Source: Limnomonas spitsbergensis (taxonomy: Eukaryota; Chlorophyta; Chlorophyceae; Chlamydomonadales). Taken from it: DNA of 64,000 bases. Shown one piece after another: positions 47,392 through 58,158 of this stretch. The notes below the pieces were generated by a model that worked only from the letters and a program-made list of their open reading frames with translations, was not told the DNA's origin and did not search any database. The DNA lies in assembly GCA_037349105.1 (NCBI GenBank), contig JAYJMM010000069.1:868001-932000 (forward strand), read 5' to 3'. A program made the translations under genes and the position numbers. How positions within the stretch are numbered: position 1 is the first letter of the stretch; each line of letters begins with the position of its first letter.

Positions 47392-49505
47392 ATGCTGTCT
47401 TGCTCTATTCTGCCGGTGGGTCCATGGCCGCATGCGCAACACCCCAACAGTCACAGCACCATGCCTTGCCAGTATGTGGAGCACCAAACCAGGCTGCAGA
47501 GCGCCACCTACATGCACAACGCCTTACCCTTCTGCACAGCGCCCGCCCGGCGGGCGCCCTAGGGCGCAACGCCCTGGTATTGGCTGTAGTGCCCAACTTG
47601 CATGCAAAGCGCCTGCCCCGTGTGCAACGCCATGCTGGTGGTTGCAGTGTTCCACCCGTATGCCCACCTGTAATCCGCTCCCATGCACAGCTACCGAAGT
47701 CCCTGCCGGTGGTTATCGTAGTGCCCACCCGCATCCTCTGCAACCCGCTTGTATGTGTGGCGCTTGCCTGCTTTTGCACCTTGCTTGTCGTAGCTGCGCA
47801 CTACCCTGATGCTAAATGCCCCCCGTATGTCGAGCGCCGTGTCATTAATTACAGCTCCCTGCTGTGGGTGGCAGATCCCTGTCCTCAAGCGCAACGACCG
47901 CACGTATGTGTTTCGCCCTGACATTGGTCGCAGCTCCCCACCCTTCCGCACTGTGCCCGCCCTGACAGTCATTGCAACACCCCGTGCTCATGCATTGTGC
48001 CCTCCCGTATGTGCAACGCCGGTGGCTGCATGTGTAGCTGAGGCCAACTCTCAGGTGTCTTTATTCCCTCAGACACCTGTGACTTCGTTGACACAGTTCA
48101 AGATTGCGTGTCCAGTTTTGTTAAATTCTGAGGATTTAATAAGGGACCGTTTGGCTCTCAATGGCCCCCTCGATCCTCCTTCAAAGGCTGCAATGGTAGC
48201 TGCGACCTTCTTGCTGGTGTCTTAATTCCTAAGGAAAACCACTGTGGCAGAACAAGAAGACAGATATTAGGACTGTTGTTCTAGTTTGGTTGAATTCTGA
48301 GGAGGTGTTTTGGGGGATGCCGTTTTGCTCTCAATGGCCCTCTCGGCCCCCGCTTTAAGGGCGCCGCGGTGGCTCGGGCCAACTTGCAGGTGTCCTAATT
48401 CCTCCAGAACACCAATGCTATGCCTTTGTTGACATATATCAGGAGTGCTGTTCCAGATTATATGAATTCTGAGAAGTTGGTTTGGGTTTTTTTCGCTCTC
48501 AATGGCCCTCCTGGCCCCGCTTTGAGGGCGCCGCGGTGGCTGAGGCCAACTTGTAGGTGTCCAAATTCCTCCAGAGACTAATGCTATGCCTTTCTTAAGA
48601 TACTTCAGGGTTGCTGTTCCAGTTTGGAAGAATTGTGAGAAGGTGTTTAGGGTTTTTTGCTCTCAATGATCCTCTCGGCCCCACTTTGAGGGCGCTGCGG
48701 TGGCTCAGGCCAACTTGCAGGTGTCCAAATTTATGCTATGCCTTTGGTGACGTACATCAGGAGTGTTGTTCCAGTTCGGAAGAATTATGAGAAGGTGCTT
48801 TGGGGCTTTTGCTCTCAATGGACCTTTCGGCCCCCGCTTTGAGGGCACCGCGGTGGCCAAGGACAGCAATGCTTGACTTTGTTGAAATATTTAGGACTGT
48901 TGTTCCAGCTAGGTTTAATTCTGCGGTGGTGTTTTGGGGCTCTTTTGCTCTCAATGGCCCTCTCGGCCCTGCTTTGAGGGCGCCGTGGTGGCATATCTTA
49001 GAATTACAGATCCAGTTTGCTAGACTTCTGAGCAGGAGTTTTGGGGCTGTTTTGCTCCCAATGACCACTACTTGTATACATAGTTCCCAAAGTGCATAAC
49101 ACAAGCGAGCTAAAGTTGCTGCGGGTCTAATTGGCTTCCAGTATGCCGTGCCATCACCCTTGTGTTATGAATGTCAGTTTGGCAAAAAACTAACAGGTGC
49201 ATCACTAGACCAGTTCCGGTATCCATGTCTGGCTCTCATAACATAAGGTAGATGAAGTGGTTACTATGCATACATACATGGTCCACTGCCAGTATCCATT
49301 CACGCAATTCATAACACAAGGCAGATTAAGTAGATGCGGGACTGGCTTGCATCCAGTGTGCATCTTCATCGCTGTTGCTTTATCAATGGCTGTTAAGCTA
49401 AAGCTCCCATCCTAAGCATCCATGGACCATTACCAGTATCCATACACGTAACTCATACGACAAGGCAAATAAAGTGGCTGCGGGACTGATTGGCTTCCAA
49501 TGTTC
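47392..49505 (+). repeat. Degenerate tandem repeats, copy B, up to the transposon
   Basis: These are the counterparts of the arrays at 3831-4480, 4481-5515 and the first part of 5530-6095. Copy B has an extra CATA (near 49272). The transposon begins at 49506 inside the third array, and the rest of that array continues at 57998-58154. Confidence 0.8.
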
Positions 49506-49517
49506 CGTCGGTAACAT
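49506..49517 (+). repeat. Transposon left terminal inverted repeat
   Basis: CGTCGGTAACAT is followed by GAGAGCGCTTGATTTGGGCG; the reverse complement of the right end continues differently (TAGGCCGCCTGAAA), so the perfect part is 12 bp. Confidence 0.93.
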
Positions 49518-49832
49518 GAGAGCGCTTGATTTGGGCGTTTGATTCGACTTCCATTTCAGACCACTGGAAGGCCCGAGGCTTGAAAGCACCTGGTTTCAGA
49601 CGGCAAACAGTCGTGGCCACTGACAGCCCGAATTGGCATCTAGTAATAACAGATCATTAAAAGAACACTTTACTATCTTTTCAACTGGACTACATGTCTA
49701 TACGGTCGCTCGTGAATGAAATAGGCACTGCTTCGCACAGCAAATCCACACCTTGGCTCGCTGACCGGCCGCATAAAATCGCGGCATGCATGAGCTCACC
49801 ACTTCGCTTCATCGCTTTGTCTTGTCTTTGTA

Positions 49833-51048
49833 ATGTCTGCTTATCATTGCTTACATTGTTTCCAAAGCTTCCCTCTGGCTCTCCAACTAGCGAGACACAC
49901 GACAAACCGTAAAAGCAACTGCGTAGACGATTTTGGGACCGCTGCGCGAAAGCTAGTAGTAATAGCTGGAGGTGCTGCTGCGGTTGCTGCTGCTGCGACT
50001 GCAGCTGTTGCTGCGACCGCGGCTGCTGCTGCTGTGGCTGCAGCAGCTGATGACTCTGACCTGGATGCCCAGTTCTTTGAGCACGATCACAAACGGTGCG
50101 AATGACTGGGGAATAATTCAGCAAGATGGTTATGCCCAATCCCATTTTGTGTATTCAATATGAGTGGTACCTACTACAGTGTGACCTCTCAAGTCAATGC
50201 ATGCATGCCATAACTTCTTCTTCCTTCATGCCTTTAGGCCTAAGGCATTGTACGGCGCTACTAGCAGACGCACGCGGGGCAATGCCTGGTTGAGAGAGCT
50301 CGTCAATCGATCGCGGGTGCTTGAGATTGCCAAGCTCTCAACAGACAAGCTGGAGACGCAGAGGCGGTTGTATAAGACAGCTTTTATGATTGCTGCTAGG
50401 ACGGGTACCTCACAGTTGTTTCAAACTGGCAAGGTAATGCAGTGGGCGCAACTGGAAGGCAACCCTGTTTCTCCGGCTGAGAGTACAGCTGAGTTGCTCA
50501 CGAGTCAGCCAGAGGTCTGCTTTCTACCTCATGCCCTTCGCAAGTTTTTTGCAGCCGAGAATACCCCCTTGCCTGACAGCATTAGAACGGTAAAGAGTGG
50601 TGTCTTGGCCTCAAAAGTCAGCTGGATGACTGATGTTGCCCAGAACCTCCTCCAGACCGTCCATGCGAGTCCCTCACTCTGGCAAGCCCCTTGGTATGAT
50701 AGTGTGGTTGTCCCAGCCACGACTCCTCCAGCAGAGTGGTTTTCCCAATTAAGGCTTTTGTTCTGGGCGGGTGATCAGCAATATGCTTTCATCCGCTGGT
50801 ACCAAGCCACACCACCCACGGGGGATATCCTTGAGAAGCTTGGGTGCAAAAGCTTGAAATGGGAGGATGCGAATGGAGGCCGTGGGCGGTATGATGTTGT
50901 TTATTTCTCAGGGATTGTCAGGCAAGTTTCTTTTGTCTCTGATTTTGCGAGGGGGGAAGGGTTCTTCAAGGTTAATGCATGGAAATGGGACAGGGGGGAG
51001 CCATGCACAGAGGGATATGATGTTGATCCCGATTCCGACTCTGAGTGA
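49833..51048 (+). CDS. Transposon protein 1: zinc-finger N-terminus joined to a conserved C-terminal domain, catalytic middle missing
   Basis: Exon 1 is 49833-50095 and exon 2 is 50238-51048; the junction is CG|GTGCGA...TTTAG|G and the frame is kept, giving 357 residues. Residues 4-28 (YHCLHCFQSF...RHTTNRKSNC) form a Cys2-His-Cys type finger like those that open many Plavaka/EnSpm-like transposases. An Ala run and an acidic stretch follow. The end contains PVSPAESTAELLTSQPEV, QLRLLFWAGDQQYAFIRWY and GRYDVVYFSGIVRQVSFVSD, a layout I associate with the C-terminal region of algal and fungal transposases. Full-length relatives are usually near 900-1100 residues with a central RNase H fold, which is absent here. 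The gene could be an internally deleted transposase or a separate accessory protein. A green-algal-type TGTAA polyadenylation motif lies near 51094. Confidence 0.55.
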
Positions 51049-51264
51049 GCGCCAATGTTTATCATGAACCTGGTACCAAAGATCAATAAAGCTGTAAATG
51101 CCATTAGTAGTTTAAAAACCGTTTTCATAAATAAATATGTACATAACTTTGTGTAAATAACTGTAAATACCCGTATGAAGGTGCATATCTGAATATATTG
51201 ATTACCGGTACTTGTATACAAATAAATGAATAATGGATTTCAACAACATGATGTAATAGTAGAG

Positions 51265-52380
51265 CGGCCTGGGTTTCTTAGTGTATTCCATAAGAACCTG
51301 TCTTACAGCCGAATGCCTCAGGCCATGCTGCTGATACACTCGGGCGAATAGCCTACCAAGCCTCAACTGAAAGAGAATGGACTGCGAGGGGTGGGGCGAA
51401 ACAACCAAGCAGCTTTCCGCCCAGGGTTCCTTTTAGTAATCAATAAAAACCTGGTTTACAGCCGAATGCCCCAGGCCATGCTGCTGATACACTCGGGCCA
51501 ATAGCCAACCAAGCCTAAACTGAAAGAGAATGGACTGCGAGCGGTGGGGCAAAACAACTAAGCAGCTTTCCGGCCAGGGTTTCTTAGTGTATTTCAGAAG
51601 AACCTGGTTTACAGCCGAATGCCCCAGGCCATGCTGCTGATACACTCGGGCCAATAGCCAACCAAGCCTAAACTGAAAGAGAATGGACTGCGAGCGGTGG
51701 GGCAAAACAACCAAGCAGCTTTCCGGCCAGGGTTTCTTAGTGTATTCCATAAGAACCTGTCTTACAGCCGAATGCCCCAGGCCATACTGCTGATACACTC
51801 GGGGAATAGCCTACCAAGCCTCAACTGAAAGAGAATGGACTGCGAGCGGTGGGGCAAAACAACCAAGCAGCTTTCCGGCCAGGGTTTCTTAGTGTATTCC
51901 ATAAGAACCTGTCTTACAGCCGAATGCCCCAGGCCATACTGCCGATACACTCGGGCCAATAGCCAACCAAGCCTAAACTGAAAGAGAATGGACTGCGAGG
52001 GGTGGGGCGAAACAACCAAGCAGCTTTCCGGCCAGGGTTTCTTAGTGTATTCCATAAGAACCTGTCTTACAGCCGAATGCCCCAGGCCATGCTGCTGATA
52101 CACTCGGGCCAATAGCCAATCAAGCCTAAACTGAAAGAGAATGGACTGCGAGCGGATGTGCCAAACAATCAAGCAGCTTTGCAGCTTTCCGGCCAGGGTT
52201 TCTTAATGTATTCAATAACAACCTGTCTTACAGCTGGATACCCCAGGCCATACTATTGATCCATTATGCCGAACAAGCATAAACAGGAAGTGAATTGACT
52301 GGAAGCGGCTGTGCAACACAATAAAGTAGCTTTGCAGCTATGCGGCCAGGTTTTTTTCATGCAATCAATAACAACCTGTC
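51265..52380 (+). repeat. 153-bp satellite inside the transposon
   Basis: About six good units plus one decayed unit occur. The CAGCCGAATGCC anchor lies at about 51306, 51459, 51612, 51765, 51917 and 52070, a period of 153 (once 152). Since 153 = 51 codons, the minus strand stays open over runs of 120-136 codons. The rightmost unit (from about 52190) is clearly diverged, a common state at array edges. Confidence 0.95.
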
Positions 52381-52894
52381 TTAGTTACAGCCAGAGAAAT
52401 TTGCATGATGTAGGTCACGGGTGTTTTTGAGGTAAGGGTACCCTGATGAGCTGTACATGAAGGTTGCAGCTGACATAACAATGAGCGGAGGTCTGAGGCA
52501 AAGGTCGATGATGTTACACCTCTAGGCCCTGCTCAAAAAGGCTCGCCGCGTGGGCACCTAACTAAAGGGAGCAAGACAAACACAAGGGGGCAGAAAAAAG
52601 AAAAAGAAACTGTGGTAATAAAATGAAGGGACAGACAAAAGCGTCCCCCACATGCTGGCCGACTCCCCTAGCCCAACCTCGCAGACAGCACCGCCCGTTA
52701 CGCCGCTGACAGCTGTGCCGTCCTCTTCGGTCAGCCAGGCCGCAGCCTTAAGTTTGTGCGCACGCATGCACACTCCCTTTGGCTAGTGCGGCCCCTGGCC
52801 TGCTCCAGCATGGCACCAGCCGTACCGCAGGCTGAAACCAGGTACGGAAGGCGGCCTCAAACTGGTGTTAAGTAGCAGGATCTTTGGGCACAAG

Positions 52895-54650
52895 GCACCG
52901 GTGTTGCCCCCGCAGCGCGCATTTCACAATGAACCCATGCCGCAGCGGCAGATCACTGCTACTGATAATAGTATGTAAATACCATGCATTCCCCTGGTTG
53001 GGCACAAGGCTAACAGTAGCACCGCTGTGACACCTGCACTGATTGGGACCACACCTAGACCAGCCTACAGCCGGTTGCCCCCGCAGCGCGCATTTCACAA
53101 TTAATCCATGCCGCAGAGGCAGCTCAATACTACTGATAATAGTATGTAAATACCATGCATTCCCCTGGTTGGGCACAAGGCTAACAGTAGCACCGCTGTG
53201 ACACCTGCACTGATTGGGACCACACCTAGACCAGCCTACGGCCGGTTGCCCCCGCAGCGCGCATTTCACAATTAACCCATGCTGCAGAGGCAGCTCAATA
53301 CTACTGATAATAGTATGTAAATACCATGCATTCCCCTGGTTGGGCACAAGGCTAACAGTAGCACCGCTGTGACACCTGCACTGATTGGGACCACACCTAG
53401 ACCAGCCTACAGCCGGTTGCCCCCGCAGCGCGCATTTCACAATTAACCCATGCCGCAGCGGCAGCTCAATACTACTGATAATAGTATGTAAATACCATGC
53501 ATTCCCCTGGTTGGGCACAAGGCTAACAGTAGCACCGCTGTGACACCTGCACTGATTGGGACCACACCTAGACCAGCCTACGGCCGGTTGCCCCCGCAGC
53601 GCGCATTTCACAATTAACCCATGCCGCAGAGGCAGCTCAATACTACTGATAATAGTATGTAAATACCATGCATTCCCCTGGTTGGGCACAAGGCTAACAG
53701 TAGCACTGCTGTGACACCTGCACTGATTGGGACCACACCTAGACCAGCCTACGGCCGGTTGCCCCTGCAGCGCGCATTTCACAATTAACCCATGCCGCAG
53801 CGGCAGCTAAATACTACTGATAATAGTATGTAAATACCATGCATTCCCCTGGTTGGGCACAAGGCTAACAGTAGCACCGCTGTGACACCTGCACTGATTG
53901 GGACCACACCTAGACCAGCCTACAGCCGGTTGCCCCCGCAGCGCGCATTTCACAATTAACCCATGCTGCAGAGGCAGCTCAATACTACTGATAATAGTAT
54001 GTAAATACCATGCATTCCCCTGGTTGGGCACAAGGCTAACAGTAGCACCGCTGTGACACCTGCACTGATTGGGACCACACCTAGACCAGCCTACAGCCGG
54101 TTGCCCCCGCAGCGCGCATTTCACAATTAACCCATGCTGCAGAGGCAGCTCAATACTACTGATAATAGTATGTAAATACCATGCATTCCCCTGGTTGGGC
54201 ACAAGGCTAACAGTAGCACCGCTGTGACACCTGCACTGATTGGGACCACACCTAGACCAGCCTACAGCCGGTTGCCCCCGCAGCGCGCATTTCACAATTA
54301 ACCCATGCCGCAGCGGCAGCTCAATACTACTGATAATAGTATGTAAATACCATGCATTCCCCTGGTTGGGCACAAGGCTAACAGTAGCACCGCTGTGACA
54401 CCTGCACTGATTGGGACCACACCTAGACCAGCCTACGGCCGGTTGCCCCCGCAGCGCGCTATTCAAAATTAACCCATGCCGCAGAGGCAGCTCAATGCTA
54501 CTGATAAGATTATGTGGGTATTAGGCATTCCCCTGGTTTTGCATGTACCTCACAGCTGTAACGGTGCTGCACTTGTGCTCATTTGGACGACACTGACATG
54601 GACTGGCCTACTAGTACCTCCGGGTACCCCTACTACGCGCATTTGAGTAT
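52895..54650 (+). repeat. 171-bp satellite inside the transposon
   Basis: About ten units occur; the CGCAGCGCGC anchor falls at 52911, 53082, 53253, 53424 and so on in exact 171-bp steps to about 54450. Units are nearly identical. Since 171 = 57 codons, minus-strand frames of 219-304 codons appear and repeat every 57 residues. A last, strongly diverged unit starts near 54600, and weaker traces continue to about 54900. Between the two arrays (52381-52894) I see no gene. Confidence 0.97.
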
Positions 54651-55151
54651 GTATACGTGCTGCATCGTCAGCTGAATAACACTGACATCATTTTGGGGGG
54701 GATCATGCAATCTCCTGGTTGGGCATGCATGAGGCACTGCACAGATTGTGATCATTTCAGGACTGGTCTTCGGCATGCCCATGCAGCGCACACCTGAACA
54801 TAGATCTGGACAGCAGCGATAAATCCATGCTGCAGGTAACGTTTTCATGCTGCGGGCACCATGCAGGCTCCTGGTTGGGCTGTACCTGCCGGTAAAGCTG
54901 CACCGGTGACCACGCTGGACAGTGTGAAATGATTACTCGGACAGTTCATTGGTGGTTTTATTTTCTGCACTAATGAACTTGTTGGGTTTGCGTGTAAATT
55001 GGCGGGGGACGATGTTGTCGTTGCTAGTTTTGTCGGTCTCGTCATTCAGGCACATTCAGACAGCTCAGGGTTTTCAGACGGGGTTTTCAGGCAGGCTCTC
55101 ACTGGACCATAGCCACGCCTCACCGCCACATGGTCATGTTACGTTAGGCAG

Positions 55152-57362
55152 ATGTCTACTTTTAGGGTAGCTCGCAATACATGTTTACCTGCAAAGCTAC
55201 GTAATGCAGCACAACCTCGCCTGGTCCCCAAACTGTCTAAAGTTCAAAAGCTAGATCAGAAGAATGCGGCTGCACTTGCCGCGGCAGATGATTTCGACAA
55301 CGCTTCTAGCACAGTACTAGCAGGGGGATCCAGCTCGCCTGCAAGGGACAGTGGTGACGATGAACCTGAGTCTGACAGCGACGGCGACGGTGAGAATGGT
55401 CGATTTCCCACGCTTTGTCTGTCAGATAAAGTTCTTTACTTCCGTTATGCTCAGATCTGGTGGAGGAGGCTGCACCGCGATGGGAAACAAGCGGACAAAA
55501 TCTCTGTCCTCGGGTGTATCTCCTGCTCCTGCTCTGCCCTCGCGCCGAATATTGGGCGAGATAGCAGCTCTACCGTCCCCGGCTGCTTTGTCCCCTGACC
55601 CATCACCCGTTGGACATGCTGCCCGGGCCCCTGCCGCCTTGACCCCTGAACCGTCACCCGTTGCACTCACTGCTGCACGGGCACGGGGATCACCTGATCT
55701 GCCCTTCACGCCAGAGACCCCAATCCCCCTGAGTGGTATTGTACACGTGTACTGAGGCAGTCCAACTATCGTTTTTGGCAGACAGGCGGCACAAACGGGA
55801 GTGCAAACAGGAGATCAAACGATTGAAGGTAACACGATCTGCCAAACGAACTTTGTCCCGCTGTTGTGACTTCGAACCCTTAATATTAAGTGTTGGGCTG
55901 ATATTTTCAATTTCCTGATTGCAGATTTCTGGAAAAGGTTGCCATGTGCCAGTGGCCAGGGATGTCTCCCAGGACGGGTTGCCACTGAGCCAGTCTGGCA
56001 GTGGCATCTCAGAGGTACCTGGAGCGACGGGAGGGGGCATGGGGAGAGGTGCCACTTTCATGAACCCGCTCATGAAAGATAACAATGCAGCCCAGGTAGG
56101 GCGACCATGCCCGCCAATAATTACAGTTGCACAATGAGCATAGATAGTGACCATGTCAGAGCAACATGACAGTTTTGATGAATCATGTTAGTGTTGTAGT
56201 TTAGTTGAATCATTTCTAAAGGCCTGCCCACTGTTCCTCATGCACAGAGGCTGTTGGGATCTTCTGTTCGTCAGAGCCTGACTGCGCAGGCAGCCGACAC
56301 AAAGTTTGTAAGTTTGTTAACCAGCAGGGCGTGTCAGAGGCGCAGATTACCGAGTTCTGGTACTACGAGAAATCCAAGACCGTGGGCGCCGGCATTTATC
56401 CTGGCTGCATGGGCGGCAAGGAGTTGTGGAAGCTTAAGATGAGCGAGGCAACGGGGCAGTGGCAGATGCATATGGTACGAAGTCTGACATGAGTGTGGTC
56501 ATGCATTTGGTCATTGACATTTAAACCCACCTAAAAACACTACATTTTAATGAATTTTGTGTCTTCAGCAAAGAATGTACCTGCTAGTACTAACTATTTA
56601 CTTTCTTCCTCCCTCGTTTTAGTGGTCCCAGTTTACCGCTTCGAGAAGTTCACTTAGACCCTGGGGAAGGGTGCCAGCCACACTGACTTGGACGCCATCA
56701 AGGCATGGTCTCAAGGGCTGCTGGCTGGTGACGTGTACAGGTACGGCCGTCTGGAATGAACTATGTCTTGCCCTAATTGGCTCACTGAGTTGGCTTGTTG
56801 ACATATATTGTGGCTGCACAATGTAGGGTCCTAGGGCAAGAGTGTATGTACCAATATTTACTTTCTTACACCTTTCTAATTATGCAGGGCCCTGCCCAAT
56901 GCTGGCCCCTTCTCTTCGCACGCCTTCTTGGCGGGCATAGCCCGGGCACTCGAGCCGAAAAACGCTTCTAGCATCCACCTGCTGACACGGCACGCTGTTG
57001 GCCCCGTGAAGGTGTCTCTCGAGCAACTGGCTTTCTTCAGCTTCAAGGCAAGTCCATTATTTGTGTTGAAGTCATGTGTCAATTGAGTTCCATGCCTCTC
57101 ATTGTGGGTGAGATTAAGATGCTCAATGCCTCGTTAATCACATTGCCAGATTGTCAATGCAACTTCCTGATATTTGCTTCCTATTGCTTCTTCATAGGTG
57201 AAATACAGGCTACAGAACAAGCAGGGCAACCAGGGACAGAGCCATGCCATGGGCATCTTAGCGGAGATCAAAATAGTCGAAGCTGCAGGAGATGAATATG
57301 GGTGGGAAGGCATGGCTGAATTGATTCAGGTGGCCGGAAAAACTGCTAGCAGCTTGATGTAG
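55152..57362 (+). pseudogene. Transposon gene 2: multi-exon, with several lesions
   Basis: Likely coding blocks are: 55152 to about 55391 (MSTFRVARNTCLPAKLRNAA, acidic end); a Ser/Pro-rich block ending at 55735; 55782-55828 (basic, RRHKRECKQEIKRLK); 55925-56095; 56248-56474; 56623-56740; 56888-57047; and 57198-57362 ending ...TASSLM TAG. Splice borders are good. The intron after 57047 has a GC donor (AAG|GCAAGT). Lesions: AAGTTTGT is duplicated in tandem near 56307, shifting the frame, after which the original frame reads VNQQGVSEAQITEFWYYEKS. In the exon at 56623 the best frame (YRFEKFT*TLGKGASHTDLD) has an in-frame TAG near 56656. The joins at about 55391 and 56474 do not keep frame. The family is unrecognised; it may be an accessory transposon protein or a captured host gene. 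Confidence 0.55.
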
Positions 57363-57985
57363 TTGGCTGCATGAGATAAAGATTGTGGGCGGTATCCAAC
57401 AGTGTCAAATTGATTTATTTTAAGAACTGTTGAACTTCAAAGACAGATGAGCCCAGTCTAAGCATTGTGTTCATTTTGAATGCATCTTCTTGCTGTCAGA
57501 CGCTCCTAATTCATGAGATGGACCACTTACAAATTTGGATTATTTGGATCTTGAACACTGTTATATTTTAACACTGTTATATTTGGATCTTGAACACTGT
57601 TTGATTCAAACCTGCTAGATTTAATTTGTTTGATTCAAGCAATCGTCCGTCTGAACTCCGGATTGATTCAGACCGTCTGAATTGTGCTGTAACGCCTGAT
57701 TCACGCTTGAATCTAGACGCTTGATTTTGCCTTGTTTCAACCCACTTGAATCGCGCTTGAATCAATCCTCTTGAACACCTCATGATTTCGGCTTGATTCA
57801 ACGTGCCTGAACATCGCTTGATTCCGGCCTGATTCAACACGCCTGAACACTGCCTGAGCCCGGCCTGATTCAGACGCTAGTTTCAGTGGTTTGAATCAAG
57901 CGTTAGTCCGTCTGATCTCCGGAATGATTCAAACGCCCGTTTCAGACAGGAATTTCACTGATTCAAGCGTATTTCAGGCGGCCTA
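57363..57985. other. Transposon right subterminal region
   Basis: There is no gene. Many short motifs recur in both orientations: GATTCAAGC, CGCTTGATT, CTTGAATC, GTCTGAA and CCTGATTCA. Such clusters are usual transposase-binding regions in EnSpm-type elements, which is inference here. ACACTGTTATATTTGGATCTTGA is partly duplicated near 57545-57595. Confidence 0.6.
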
Positions 57986-57997
57986 ATGTTACCGACG
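57986..57997 (-). repeat. Transposon right terminal inverted repeat
   Basis: ATGTTACCGACG is the exact reverse complement of the left end. It is immediately followed by TCAGTGCC, which resumes copy A sequence from 5939. Confidence 0.93.
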
Positions 57998-58158
57998 TCA
58001 GTGCCTTCACTGTTGTGTTATTAATGGCTGGTGGGCTGAAGCTCTTGTCCAAGGCATCCATAAACCACTAACGGTATCCATTCACGGAACTCAGAACACA
58101 AGGCATATAAACTGGTATTGTGACTCATTGGCTTTCATTGCACGTCATTCATGGTACT

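Larger units (their letters stand above)
49506..57997 (+). mobile_element. 8.49-kb DNA transposon, inserted in copy B only
   Basis: The ends are 12-bp perfect inverted repeats: CGTCGGTAACAT at 49506-49517 and ATGTTACCGACG at 57986-57997. The dinucleotide TC flanks both sides (49504-49505 and 57998-57999) and is present once at the empty site in copy A (5939-5940). Subterminal regions carry scattered CGCTTGATT / GATTCAAGCG motifs in both orientations and TTTCAGAC / GTCTGA motifs, densest at the right end (57600-57985). Inside are a zinc-finger protein gene, two satellites and a second gene. A 2-bp target duplication and the protein layout suggest an EnSpm/CMC- or Plavaka-like element; the superfamily is inference, because no DDE catalytic domain was found. 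Confidence 0.93.

Noticed and set aside
52868..54466. Minus-strand frames of 304 and 219 codons repeating every 57 residues
   Set aside because: The period of 171 bp is a multiple of 3, so an open frame in one unit stays open in all. No start, splice or domain evidence was seen.
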